A stretch of 18,711 nucleotides of DNA from a bacterium (GCA_018400895.1 JAGYLR010000009.1:1-18711); one strand, 5' to 3'; numbered from the stretch's first letter, positions 1-6,620 are shown. The notes: generated by a model not told the origin, from the letters alone. Numbers and translations: made by a program.

Positions 1-1054
1 CCTCTAAAAATTCTTCGTCATTTCTAAACACATGTTCAGATATAGTTTTTTTATCTTCTATAAAAGCATCTCCCATCTTATATAACGTTCCGCTAAAGTT
101 ATCATAAGTTGTGTAGGATATTGATGATAGGAATTGGTTGGGATTATCTTTAGGCCCCTCTGTTATGGTTATATTTCTGCTTTCTGTAACTGGAGCAGTA
201 GGTTGCTCAAGTGTTGGGCCAATTTGAGCCACTTCTTCCACTTCTTCTGTAATAGCTAAACAATTTCCTGTTTCTCTTGGGTTATCTAAATCTATCCAAT
301 AAGATTCTCTACCATCTTTTGTAATAACTCTTACTCTGTTTAAATCTTCATTATACTCTCCAACAATTTTTTCTCCATAAATATCAACACCATATACATT
401 TTCCCAGTTATCTGGACCAGTAAAAACACTTGTTATTGTAGCAAACACTCTTTGAAAGAAGTTTTTGTCTGTACTGTCTTCTTCTATTATAGAGCTTAAT
501 GTAAGAGCTTCTTCTGGTGTTTTAATTGCTATAATTGGCTTGTGTTTCTCATATCCTTTATATTCCTCGTTTGCTGGGGGAGTTTGTAAACCTTTTTCAT
601 AAGCAAGAGATATAGCATAGTTTGTTTCAGAAACATCAATAGTATCGCTTTCAGTTTCTGTTGACATCAGCTCATCATTCTCGTAGTAGTAAAGCAAATA
701 AGTTGGCTTTTTGTCTTTATTATAAGAAAGAATATTATTTTCTTTTTTTATATTAGGAATGTCGTTTTTTGATAACCAAACTTTTCCATCAGAAGATATA
801 AAGTAATAAAGATCTTCTCTTATCTCAAAATCTTCTGGAAGTTCACTATAGAGTTTTTGAAAATCAATAGGGGATGGATTACCAAACCAAACTGTTCTTG
901 AAGAAGGATAGCATCCAGTTTCAGCAATGTAGTTATTTACTACTTGCTGTAAAACTTCTCTGTGGAGTGTAAAATCTTCTCTTTCTCCAAAAAAAGAAAA
1001 AGAAGCAACTACAGCAAAGATAACTATTAATATGATTGCAATTTTTATTTTCAT
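1..1054 (-). CDS. Exported or membrane-anchored protein of unknown function, 3' end outside window
   Basis: An uninterrupted minus-strand frame of 351 codons runs from an ATG at 1052-1054 to the window edge, so the C-terminus is missing. The N-terminus (MKIKIAIILIVIFAVVASFS) has lysines followed by about 16 hydrophobic residues, a signal peptide or uncleaved anchor, placing the rest outside the cytoplasm. The visible body is acidic and polar, rich in Tyr, Asp, Glu and Asn, with no second membrane segment and no motif I recognise. A Glu/Val/Pro-rich linker appears near residues 275-295. The start is firm: a consensus promoter places the -10 box exactly 7 nt before the ATG, so the mRNA is probably leaderless. 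It is divergent from the FN3 protein at 1136. Function unknown. Confidence 0.85.
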   Translation of the reverse strand, partial: MKIKIAIILIVIFAVVASFSFFGEREDFTLHREVLQQVVNNYIAETGCYPSSRTVWFGNPSPIDFQKLYSELPEDFEIREDLYYFISSDGKVWLSKNDIPNIKKENNILSYNKDKKPTYLLYYYENDELMSTETESDTIDVSETNYAISLAYEKGLQTPPANEEYKGYEKHKPIIAIKTPEEALTLSSIIEEDSTDKNFFQRVFATITSVFTGPDNWENVYGVDIYGEKIVGEYNEDLNRVRVITKDGRESYWIDLDNPRETGNCLAITEEVEEVAQIGPTLEQPTAPVTESRNITITEGPKDNPNQFLSSISYTTYDNFSGTLYKMGDAFIEDKKTISEHVFRNDEEFLE

Positions 1055-1061
1055 AATCAGT

Positions 1062-1090
1062 ATTATACATTATTATTTTATTATTGTCAA
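1062..1090 (-). promoter_or_regulatory. Consensus sigma70-type promoter for the minus-strand gene, leaderless geometry
   Basis: Read on the minus strand: TTGACA (1090-1085), 17-nt spacer, TATAAT (1067-1062), 7 nt, then ATG at 1054. Both boxes are perfect consensus. Transcription should start at or within a few bases of the start codon, and no Shine-Dalgarno could fit. Confidence 0.85.
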
Positions 1091-1099
1091 TATAACTTA

Positions 1100-1128
1100 T
1101 TGACTTTTCCAATATTTTATGTTTTAAA
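1100..1128 (+). promoter_or_regulatory. Promoter for the FN3 protein gene, leaderless geometry
   Basis: TTGACT (1100-1105), 17-nt spacer, TTTAAA (1123-1128), 7 nt, then ATG at 1136. The -10 is weaker than that of its divergent partner. The two -35 boxes lie back to back, 9 bp apart. An apparent TTG start at 1100 is part of this -35 box. Confidence 0.6.
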
Positions 1129-1135
1129 TTACAAT

Positions 1136-2338
1136 ATGATAAAAAATAATTTTAAAAAATCATTACTTTTAGCTTTGATTTTTGTAGGAGTTTTTTCTCC
1201 TTTTTTTTCTGATGCTGCTTACTCTCAGATAGATAGAGCTTTATTAGAGTTAAAAGCTCAAATTCTTAGACTACAGATAGATGTTTTGAAATCGGAACTT
1301 TCTTTAATATCTAGAGCAACTGAAAACTGTGCTCAAGTTGAGGTGTCTTGGAGCTCTGCTAAGGGTGCTAATAGTTATAGAGTTTATCGTGAAGATGAAG
1401 TTGTCTATGAAGGTAGAACACGTAGTTTTACCGATTTTTCACTTACCCCTAACAAAGAGTACGTTTATAAAATTTACGGACTATATGATGGAGAAGAAGG
1501 AGAATTTTCGCAGAGTATACAGGTAACTGCTCCATCAAAGTGTCCTCCTGTAAAACCTGTTATCTCTTATACTTCACAGATTTGTGGAGGAAATGTAGAC
1601 CTTTCTTGGAGAGCAGTTCCAGATGCTTCTGTATATCAGTTAATGAGAGGATCTATAGATATATATAATGGTCCTTTAACAGAGTTTGCTGATTCTTCAC
1701 TTACTCCTGGAAGAGATTATACCTACACAATAAGAGCGGGGAATATTGGTGGCTGGAGTGAATTTTCACAGATTACCGCAAAAGCTTCAGGTCCTTGTGC
1801 TCCTTCTCAATCAGATTATTCTTATATTATTCCTGAAACATCTGAAACTGGAGAAGAGGGAGAATTGTCAGCAGAAATGCGTTTTATACCAAGAAATGGC
1901 CTAAGAATAGCATCAGGATCTTCTAATAAATCGGTATTTTCTTTCACTCTTTTTACAAAGTATTCTGAAATAAAAGTAGAGAGAGTTGACCTATACTTTC
2001 TTGGAAATTATTGGAACTATTTAAAAGATGTTAGTTTACGTTCTGGAATAACTACAATTGCTAAAGAGAATATAACTAGAAACTCTTTTACAAATATGGG
2101 TGAAGGAGTTTATAGATTAAGATTTGAAAATATTGGTCATCTTATAGATGATGACAGCTCTTCTCTTATAACTGTGAAAGTAAGCATAGAAGAAGATATA
2201 TCCTCAGATAGTAGCTTGACATTATTTTTACAGGAAAATTCTGTAAGGGGAGTTGATGGTATAAATTTACAACAGTATGCGCCTAGTATTGGTGGAATTG
2301 AGAGTGAATTTTTAAGAACTTTTACAGTTCGTCAGTAA
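1136..2338 (+). CDS. Exported protein with coiled coil and two cysteine-bracketed fibronectin type III domains
   Basis: The 400-residue product starts at the ATG at 1136; a TTG 12 codons upstream is rejected because it lies in the promoter and lengthens the signal peptide unnaturally. Residues 1-28 are a signal peptide (KK, long hydrophobic stretch, likely cleavage after DAA). Residues 31-58 form a short heptad-like helix rich in Leu, Gln and Ile. Two FN3-like domains follow at about 64-134 and 141-220, each with the WS/W-start, Y-x-V/L-x-R strand and the L-T-P-x-x-x-Y-x-Y turn typical of the fold. Each is flanked by cysteines (C65/C136 and C150/C221), both pairs 71 residues apart. Residues 240-400 form a separate beta-rich domain of unknown type. 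Probably a surface or periplasm-like adhesion or scaffold protein; the FN3 assignment is by eye. Confidence 0.85.
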   Translation: MIKNNFKKSLLLALIFVGVFSPFFSDAAYSQIDRALLELKAQILRLQIDVLKSELSLISRATENCAQVEVSWSSAKGANSYRVYREDEVVYEGRTRSFTDFSLTPNKEYVYKIYGLYDGEEGEFSQSIQVTAPSKCPPVKPVISYTSQICGGNVDLSWRAVPDASVYQLMRGSIDIYNGPLTEFADSSLTPGRDYTYTIRAGNIGGWSEFSQITAKASGPCAPSQSDYSYIIPETSETGEEGELSAEMRFIPRNGLRIASGSSNKSVFSFTLFTKYSEIKVERVDLYFLGNYWNYLKDVSLRSGITTIAKENITRNSFTNMGEGVYRLRFENIGHLIDDDSSSLITVKVSIEEDISSDSSLTLFLQENSVRGVDGINLQQYAPSIGGIESEFLRTFTVRQ

Positions 2339-2363
2339 AAACTAGAATAATTCCGGTTTTTTC

Positions 2364-2391
2364 TTGATAATATACAGTTATGTAGTATTAT
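2364..2391 (+). promoter_or_regulatory. Probable promoter for the 164-residue anchored protein
   Basis: TTGATA (2364-2369), 16-nt spacer, TATTAT (2386-2391). The predicted start of transcription is near 2398, giving an A-rich leader of about 20 nt with no Shine-Dalgarno before the ATG at 2419. Confidence 0.5.
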
Positions 2392-2418
2392 GTTTTTAGA
2401 TAATTAAATTAAAAAAAT

Positions 2419-2913
2419 ATGAAAAAGAAAATAATAATAGCGATATTAGTAATTATTTTAATTGTTGGAGGATTATATATTTTTAGAGGTGGTGAGCCAG
2501 AGATAGATACTGATGTTATTGGTGAAAGAGAAAATTTCAGTTATCAAGATTCAGATTTTATTTCACAAGTATCTGAAGAGGGTGATTTAGAATTTATAGA
2601 AACATACTATTATGTTACTGACAGAGAAGTAGATAGTGTTGTTAATTATTACAAAGAAGAATTTCCTCAACTTAATATTGAAGAAAATAGCGGTAGATAT
2701 ATTCTTTATGGTTCTAATTTTGTAGATCTATTTTCTCATATTGAAGATATGTCTGAAGATGAACTGAGTCAGTGGATTACAGAAAGAAAAGACTCTTCTC
2801 CTCTTATGGCGCTAATCTATATATTTCAGTATGGGCCAGTAGTTGAGGATAATTTACAACAGTACGAAGATTCTTTAATGGACAGAACAATTATATCAAT
2901 TACATATTTCTAA
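2419..2913 (+). CDS. Small membrane-anchored protein of unknown function
   Basis: The 164-residue product has a KKK start and one hydrophobic segment at residues 4-22, ending in RGGEPEID, so it is anchored with an extracytoplasmic acidic domain. The rest is rich in Tyr, Asp, Glu and Ser, with a short helix-forming region (DREVDSVVNYYKEEFPQLNI) followed by beta-type segments. That layout recalls the small exported proteins in which a squared-off phosphorylation-free fold follows a Y-Y-K helix, but I recognise no named family. The ATG is preceded by an A-rich leader without Shine-Dalgarno. It lies between the FN3 protein and another anchored protein, so an envelope role is likely. No cysteines are present. 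Confidence 0.8.
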   Translation: MKKKIIIAILVIILIVGGLYIFRGGEPEIDTDVIGERENFSYQDSDFISQVSEEGDLEFIETYYYVTDREVDSVVNYYKEEFPQLNIEENSGRYILYGSNFVDLFSHIEDMSEDELSQWITERKDSSPLMALIYIFQYGPVVEDNLQQYEDSLMDRTIISITYF

Positions 2914-2937
2914 AAGTAAATTTTTAGAGCAAATTAA

Positions 2938-2961
2938 GGCCACCCTAAGGGGTGGTTCTTG
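2938..2961 (+). terminator. Hairpin, probable intrinsic terminator or leader hairpin
   Basis: GGCCACCC (2938-2945) pairs with GGGTGGTT (2950-2957) around a UAAG loop: 8 pairs with two G-U at the base, followed by the imperfect U tract TTCTTGTT region. It lies 24 nt after the preceding stop and only 12 nt before the next ATG (2970), so it may also act on the downstream gene. Confidence 0.6.
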
Positions 2962-2969
2962 TTAGTAAA

Positions 2970-3734
2970 ATGAAAAAAATAATACTAATTATACTTATAT
3001 TCTTTGTTTTTAGTTTTTTGTATTATTACTTTTCAGAAACCGAGGAAGTGGTTATAAAAACTCCAGAAGAAGTAGTTGAAAAAAGTGATTCAAATAATAT
3101 TTCTTGGATTTGGACATCTGATATAATCTCCTTGTCTGATAAATTCTCTTCATTATCTTGGGTTGTAGAAGATAAAGGAAGAGAATTTGAGTTTGGATAT
3201 AATTTTTTAAGAAAGGAAGAAGATTTCTTTGTATTTGAATTATGGACACAGGAAGAAATTTTTACTATTTGGATTAATAAAAATACAGTAAAAGTAGAAC
3301 AAAATTCTAAATTATTAGAAGAAGATAAAGCTGAAGAGAAGTATGTTCAATGGTTATCTTCTTTTGGTGATTTTGGCTTTAACTACTCTCATTCAGAAAA
3401 TATTATGGAGTCAGATTTTGCGATGATTAATCAAAGTTCTGTTTTTGACATTCTTCAAAATAGAGATTCTTTACAGATTCCTTTTTTAATACCTCCTATT
3501 TCTCCTAGTGAGTGGAACTGGGAAATAGTAGATGTTGACTCAAATATATCTACAGTTCTTTTTACCTCTTCTGTGGGTCTTGTAGAATATAGCTCTGTGT
3601 ATGAGGATGTTTATTACAAGCTATTTATCGCTAACCTTGAAGATTTTTATGTAATTTTAGGAGCAGATATTTATCTTCAAGCTTACAATGAAGAAGATTC
3701 GTACAGTTTTAGTATAATGGTTGATGAAATATAA
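2970..3734 (+). CDS. Membrane-anchored protein of unknown function
   Basis: The 254-residue product starts at the ATG at 2970; a GTG six codons earlier overlaps the hairpin and is rejected. After MKKIILIILIFFVFSFLYYY (anchor) comes an acidic linker (ETEEVVIKTPEEVVEKSD) and then a domain unusually rich in Trp (nine in about 230 residues), Phe, Ser and Asp, which suggests an extracytoplasmic beta-rich fold. There are no cysteines and no motif I can name. The neighbours on both sides are also single-anchor proteins, so this looks like part of a lineage-specific envelope set. There is no Shine-Dalgarno before the ATG and no clear promoter after the hairpin, so transcription may depend on read-through from the gene upstream. 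Confidence 0.8.
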   Translation: MKKIILIILIFFVFSFLYYYFSETEEVVIKTPEEVVEKSDSNNISWIWTSDIISLSDKFSSLSWVVEDKGREFEFGYNFLRKEEDFFVFELWTQEEIFTIWINKNTVKVEQNSKLLEEDKAEEKYVQWLSSFGDFGFNYSHSENIMESDFAMINQSSVFDILQNRDSLQIPFLIPPISPSEWNWEIVDVDSNISTVLFTSSVGLVEYSSVYEDVYYKLFIANLEDFYVILGADIYLQAYNEEDSYSFSIMVDEI

Positions 3735-3772
3735 TTTTGTGTTATCTTCATAAAAAATTAAAATCAAAAAAC

Positions 3773-4457
3773 ATGAAAAAGATACTGATAATAATTTTAA
3801 TGTTGATTGTAGGAATTGGTTATTTTTTATTTCACAAAGATGTTCCAATGGTAGAGGTAAGTGGTAACTTAGTGATTAATAATCCCGGGCTTTCACAAAA
3901 TGAGTGGTATATATCTTATGAAGAACAAGGAGCTCCTGGACTTTACAAAAAACTTATTATAAGTGAAAATATTAACTGTATAGGAGGTGAGGAGAGTTGT
4001 GAAAATTTATTACAAAAAGACAATGTGTTGCAAGGAGAAGAAGTGAGGGCATTGCTTACCAGGAATTCATGCACGACTCATAGTAGTATCTGTAATAGAT
4101 TTTTTAGAAGAAGCAGAGTGTAATTTTGTCTTTGAAGATTTTGAAGATACAACTGTTTCTCAATTTTTCTAAATTGACTTTAACACTAATATAAAGCTAG
4201 TAATTTTGAAAAAAATAAGAGAAGTGGTTGATAATGGCCCAAACTTTGCTGGTAATTATGCTTTGGTTGAAATAGATTGTGGAACAAATTGTAAAAACAC
4301 GCCACAATAATTGAATTTACAGACAGGAGAGATAATTATTCACAAGGTTGTATCTAGCCATGGATTTGAATTTGAAAAGAATAGTAGATTACTAATTGTC
4401 AATAAAGAGGAGTTGTCTACTGAAGTAAAAACAGTATTATTTATTACAAGAAAATAA
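3773..4457 (+). pseudogene. Broken gene for an exported protein with an FAGNY / CGxxC C-terminal region
   Basis: The reading frame starts at ATG 3773 with a lysine plus hydrophobic anchor (MKKILIIILMLIVGIGYFLF) and runs to about 4048. The natural continuation lies one base further on: skipping one G of the GGG at 4047-4049 opens HCLPGIHARLIVVSVIDFLE and onward. In that frame two TAA stops occur, at 4170-4172 and 4308-4310, yet sensible protein resumes after each: IDFNTNIKLVILKKIREVVD, then GPNFAGNYALVEIDCGTNC, then LNLQTGEIIIHKVVSS, ending at TAA 4455-4457. The GPNFAG-Y...CG-x-x-C region resembles a conserved block I remember from uncharacterised secreted proteins, but I cannot name the family. 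Three lesions in 690 nt indicate decay or sequence error. Without a shift, only a 116-residue truncated product is made. Confidence 0.75.
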
Positions 4458-4510
4458 ACTTATTCTTATTTGTGAAAATACAAAGATTATAAATTAACAA
4501 GTTATAAATT

Positions 4511-5290
4511 ATGGAAACAAAACTTAAATCAGCATTAATAATAGTAGCAGTAGTTCTTTTGATTTCGTTAACCGTTCCCACAAAATACGATGATAGCTGG
4601 ACAAACACAAAAAGAATGACTTTGTTGGTCTTGATAAATCAAAATCTTCCTACTATAACAGTTTCTGAACAAGGAGAAGTAAGTGTTGCTCACAAACACG
4701 GCGGAGATATCTTTTGCTGTAATATCTACTGCAGAAGTTGTTGAAACAGCTCTCAATGATAACAATGAGAAGATGCAAGAAGTTGTTGATTATCTTAAAC
4801 AAGAAGGAGTAGAAGATAAAAACATACAAACTTCTAGTTTTAATGTAAGACCTCTTTATAGATATGAAGAAAAGGATACAACAGGATACAGTGAAAGGAA
4901 GTAGTTTACTCTTATGAGGTATCAAATTCAGTTTCTGTAACGCTTACTGATTTTGAAAAAGTAGATACAGTTGTTGATGGAGCGGTAAGAGCAGGAGCAA
5001 ATAATGTTAGTGATCTTCGTTTTTTTGTAGAAGATGAAGAGCAGTATAAAAAACAGGCTAGAGAGATGGCAATAAATAAAGCAAAACAGAAAGCAGAAGA
5101 GATTAGCTCTGCATTAGGAGTTTCTTTGGGAAGAATAATAAACTTCTCTGAAGATTATTACTCTCCCGTATATCCGATGAGAGATTACGATATGGCTATG
5201 GAAGAATCTGCTGGCGGGTCTTCCGTACCAATAGAAGTTGGAGAAAATGATATATCAGTGACAGCAAGAATTCAGTACGAGATAAAGTAA
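4511..5290 (+). pseudogene. SIMPL-domain (DUF541) protein gene with two compensating frameshifts
   Basis: Three segments in two frames join into one SIMPL-domain protein of about 259 residues. Segment 1 (from ATG 4511) has a hydrophobic N-terminal anchor and the typical TITVSEQGEVSVA opening. One extra base within 4691-4698 moves the frame to TAEISFAVISTAEVVETALN and then GVEDKNIQTSSFNVRPLY, the hallmark SIMPL helix and strand. One missing base near 4895-4898 restores the first frame for EVVYSYEVSNSVSVTLTDFE, then GAVRAGANNVSDLRFFVEDE and the helix KAKQKAEEISSALG, ending at TAA 5288-5290. SIMPL proteins are exported or membrane-anchored and of poorly known function, related to the E. coli YggE type. 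The +1/-1 pair leaves most residues intact, so this is either young decay or local sequence error. No Shine-Dalgarno; a TATAAA at 4488-4493 may be the -10. Confidence 0.85.
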
Positions 5291-5339
5291 AATATTATAA
5301 AATAAAGACTTTATAAGGTGATTCAATTGTTTATAAAGA

Positions 5340-5367
5340 TTGACATAATTTATCTTTATAGTATAAT
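5340..5367 (+). promoter_or_regulatory. Perfect-box promoter of the non-coding RNA
   Basis: TTGACA (5340-5345), 16-nt spacer, TATAAT (5362-5367). Transcription should start near 5374-5375. No start codon with a usable frame follows, so it drives the RNA ending at about 5557. Confidence 0.85.
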
Positions 5368-5374
5368 AAATATT

Positions 5375-5557
5375 AGCGGGGATTTTATCTCTAGTTTAAG
5401 GTGATACGATAGCGTTTAAATATTGCTCATACAGATTCGTTCTGTTAATTAAGACAAGCCAAGTACTGTGAGGGAAAGATAAACAGAGTCAATGGAATTT
5501 TGTGGAGCAAAACGCTTAGTTGAACCAAGGGGTGCATTTGTAGCGCCCCTTTTTTTT
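5375..5557 (+). ncRNA. Approximately 183-nt structured small RNA of unknown class
   Basis: This stretch has a perfect-box promoter in front, a strong terminator at its end, and no plausible reading frame. It folds by eye into a long interrupted stem: AGCGTTT (5411-5417) pairs with AAACGCT (5510-5516), and GCTC (5425-5428) pairs with GAGC (5505-5508), leaving a 7-nt bulge on the 5' side and 1 nt on the 3' side. Inside is a hairpin ACAGA-UUCGU-UCUGU (5431-5445) and a possible CUGU/ACAG hairpin (5466-5469 with 5483-5486). A small 5' hairpin GGGAU-UUU-AUCUC lies at 5379-5391. Length and an asymmetric central bulge recall 6S RNA, but I see no sequence match and hold that only as one hypothesis. 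Hallmarks of tmRNA, RNase P RNA and SRP RNA are absent. It could also be an antisense or protein-binding RNA. Confidence 0.75.
5529..5557 (+). terminator. Intrinsic terminator of the small RNA
   Basis: GGGGTGC (5529-5535) pairs with GCGCCCC (5543-5549), seven pairs including one U-G, around a 7-nt loop, followed by eight T (5550-5557). A textbook rho-independent terminator. Confidence 0.92.
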
Positions 5558-5563
5558 ATACAT

Positions 5564-5590
5564 AAAAAAGCGAGGCAAATTGTCTCGCTT
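5564..5590 (-). terminator. Intrinsic terminator of the HAD gene, overlapping its stop codon
   Basis: Read on the minus strand, AAGCGAGAC (5590-5582) pairs with GCCTCGCTT (5576-5568), nine pairs with one wobble around a 5-nt loop, followed by T (complement of the A run 5564-5569). The stop codon at 5592-5590 shares a base with the stem. Confidence 0.85.
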
Positions 5591-6009
5591 TAAGAAAAGT
5601 CTTCTCCAATTACTAGAATAGATTTTATTCTATTTTTTTTCAATGCTTGTATAACTTTTTCATCATCATCATAGAATATATCTATTTCTGCTTTTCTTAC
5701 CTCTATCACTTTTCTAATCCATGCATTGGGACCATTACCAACAAAGAGTATTTCATCAAAAGGGATACCTTTTTTTATTAAGTATTTCTTTGTTAGTAGT
5801 TTTACTTTTTTAGGTCTTGAGCTTATTAATATTACCTTGTCTCCTCGTTTTTTGTAGATTTTTATTAAATTAACCACTCTTTCATTTATTTCTGGACAGT
5901 ATAGTTTAATGGCAAAACGAATTAATGGGCAAGGTATCCTCATCCTAGATAGTGTAAGACATGGTTTAGATGTGATAGTTCCATCAATATCAAACCCTAT
6001 TTTTTTCAA
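5590..6009 (-). CDS. HAD-superfamily phosphatase-like protein
   Basis: The 139-residue product carries HAD motif I at its very start (FDIDGT; D7 nucleophile, D9 acid/base), motif II as ISSRP (S63 or S64, with R65), and motif IV as YDDDE (D114-D116). Lys100 or Lys106 could supply motif III. HAD enzymes of this size hydrolyse small phosphoesters in the cytoplasm; the arrangement resembles the deoxyribonucleotidase-like group, but the substrate cannot be read from sequence. There is a cysteine-containing insert (residues 17-38) where a small cap would sit. The start is TTG at 6007-6009, supported by a perfect AGGAGG six bases upstream and by the motif I position. It has its own promoter and terminator, so it is transcribed alone, divergently from the gene at 6118. 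Confidence 0.85.
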   Translation of the reverse strand: MKKIGFDIDGTITSKPCLTLSRMRIPCPLIRFAIKLYCPEINERVVNLIKIYKKRGDKVILISSRPKKVKLLTKKYLIKKGIPFDEILFVGNGPNAWIRKVIEVRKAEIDIFYDDDEKVIQALKKNRIKSILVIGEDFS

Positions 6010-6015
6010 AGTACT

Positions 6016-6021
6016 CCTCCT
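6016..6021 (-). promoter_or_regulatory. Perfect Shine-Dalgarno fixing a TTG start
   Basis: AGGAGG on the minus strand lies 6 nt before the TTG at 6009. It decides the start, since there is no nearby ATG, and contrasts with the absence of Shine-Dalgarno sites before most ATG-start genes here. Confidence 0.85.
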
Positions 6022-6028
6022 TTATTTA

Positions 6029-6057
6029 ATTATACGTTTAAACTTTAATTTTGTCAA
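6029..6057 (-). promoter_or_regulatory. Consensus promoter of the HAD gene
   Basis: On the minus strand: TTGACA (6057-6052), 17-nt spacer, TATAAT (6034-6029). Predicted transcription start about 6022, giving a leader of about 12 nt that consists almost only of the Shine-Dalgarno. Confidence 0.9.
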
Positions 6058-6063
6058 AGAAAC

Positions 6064-6092
6064 TTGATATAGTTTAATGTTTGTTGTATAAT
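6064..6092 (+). promoter_or_regulatory. Strong promoter of the zinc-ribbon protein gene
   Basis: TTGATA (6064-6069), 17-nt spacer, TATAAT (6087-6092). The -35 lies 6 bp from the -35 of the divergent HAD promoter, so one regulator or one polymerase could affect both. Confidence 0.85.
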
Positions 6093-6102
6093 ACAAAAAA
6101 AG

Positions 6103-6111
6103 AAAGGAGGT
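6103..6111 (+). promoter_or_regulatory. Perfect Shine-Dalgarno fixing a TTG start
   Basis: AAAGGAGGT at 6103-6111 lies 7 nt (counted from the last G) before TTG 6118-6120. It is the strongest ribosome binding site in the window and decides the TTG start. Confidence 0.88.
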
Positions 6112-6117
6112 GCTCTT

Positions 6118-6612
6118 TTGAAAAATTATCAGCCAACATTTGCTTATGTTATAAAAAGCGGAAAAAGACAAGGGAAGTCTTTGGAATCAATTATGTTTAC
6201 TGATTATGGTTTACTTCTTTTTATGAAGAAAAAAATGTCAGGCAGCTCCTGTGAAAAAAGGAATGAGATTGATCTTCATTTAGATTGGCTTTTACAAAAA
6301 GGAGAAGACAGAAAACCAAGACTTCTTTGTCCGCATTGCAAACAGAGAGTAGTAAAATACTTTTCTGTTAGAAGGTCTCCTCTAGGGGAGATGTCTATTG
6401 GAACTTATTACACTTGTTGTGAACAGTGTAAAGAAGAACTTTCAGCAATATCTTGGGATTCTTCTCTTGAGTTTAGAAAATTTAAATTTTCTGAACTTAC
6501 TCATTTTCATTCAAAAAAAGAGAAGCAAGCTGTTGTTGAATTATTTAAAAAAGTTTTTATACTATCTTGTCCGTTGAGCAAAAAAAAGCTATTTGAGTTC
6601 TTTTCTGAATAA
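6118..6612 (+). CDS. ExoX C-terminal-like domain plus four-cysteine zinc ribbon protein
   Basis: The 164-residue product starts at TTG behind a perfect Shine-Dalgarno. Residues 8-60 (YVIKSGKRQGKSLESIMFTD and what follows) match the G-K-x-x-G-K-S/T-L-E-x-I pattern of the small domain found at the C-terminus of ExoX-like exonucleases and as a stand-alone module (ExoX-like_C/DUF3820 type). Residues 71-104 contain CPHC and CEQC, a four-cysteine zinc-ribbon arrangement, with a fifth cysteine at C100. The remainder (115-164) is a basic, aromatic helical tail. No nuclease catalytic residues are visible, so a nucleic-acid-binding or adaptor role in the cytoplasm is more likely than catalysis. It is monocistronic, with a strong promoter and terminator, which suggests solid expression. 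The domain assignment is by memory of the pattern. Confidence 0.75.
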   Translation: MKNYQPTFAYVIKSGKRQGKSLESIMFTDYGLLLFMKKKMSGSSCEKRNEIDLHLDWLLQKGEDRKPRLLCPHCKQRVVKYFSVRRSPLGEMSIGTYYTCCEQCKEELSAISWDSSLEFRKFKFSELTHFHSKKEKQAVVELFKKVFILSCPLSKKKLFEFFSE

Positions 6613-6620
6613 TCTACTAG

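Noticed and set aside
1100..1135. Upstream TTG start adding 12 residues to the FN3 protein
   Set aside because: The TTG is the first part of the TTGACT -35 box, and the added residues precede the lysine-rich start of a normal signal peptide. ATG 1136 fits the promoter geometry.
2952..2969. GTG start six codons before ATG 2970
   Set aside because: It lies inside the 3' arm of the hairpin at 2938-2957, and the lysine-led anchor begins at ATG 2970.
5375..5557. tmRNA, RNase P RNA or SRP RNA identity for the small RNA
   Set aside because: There is no tRNA-like 3' end or tag frame, no GAGGAAAGUC / ACAGAA core pairs of RNase P in correct context, and no SRP GGAAGCAGCC-type loop.
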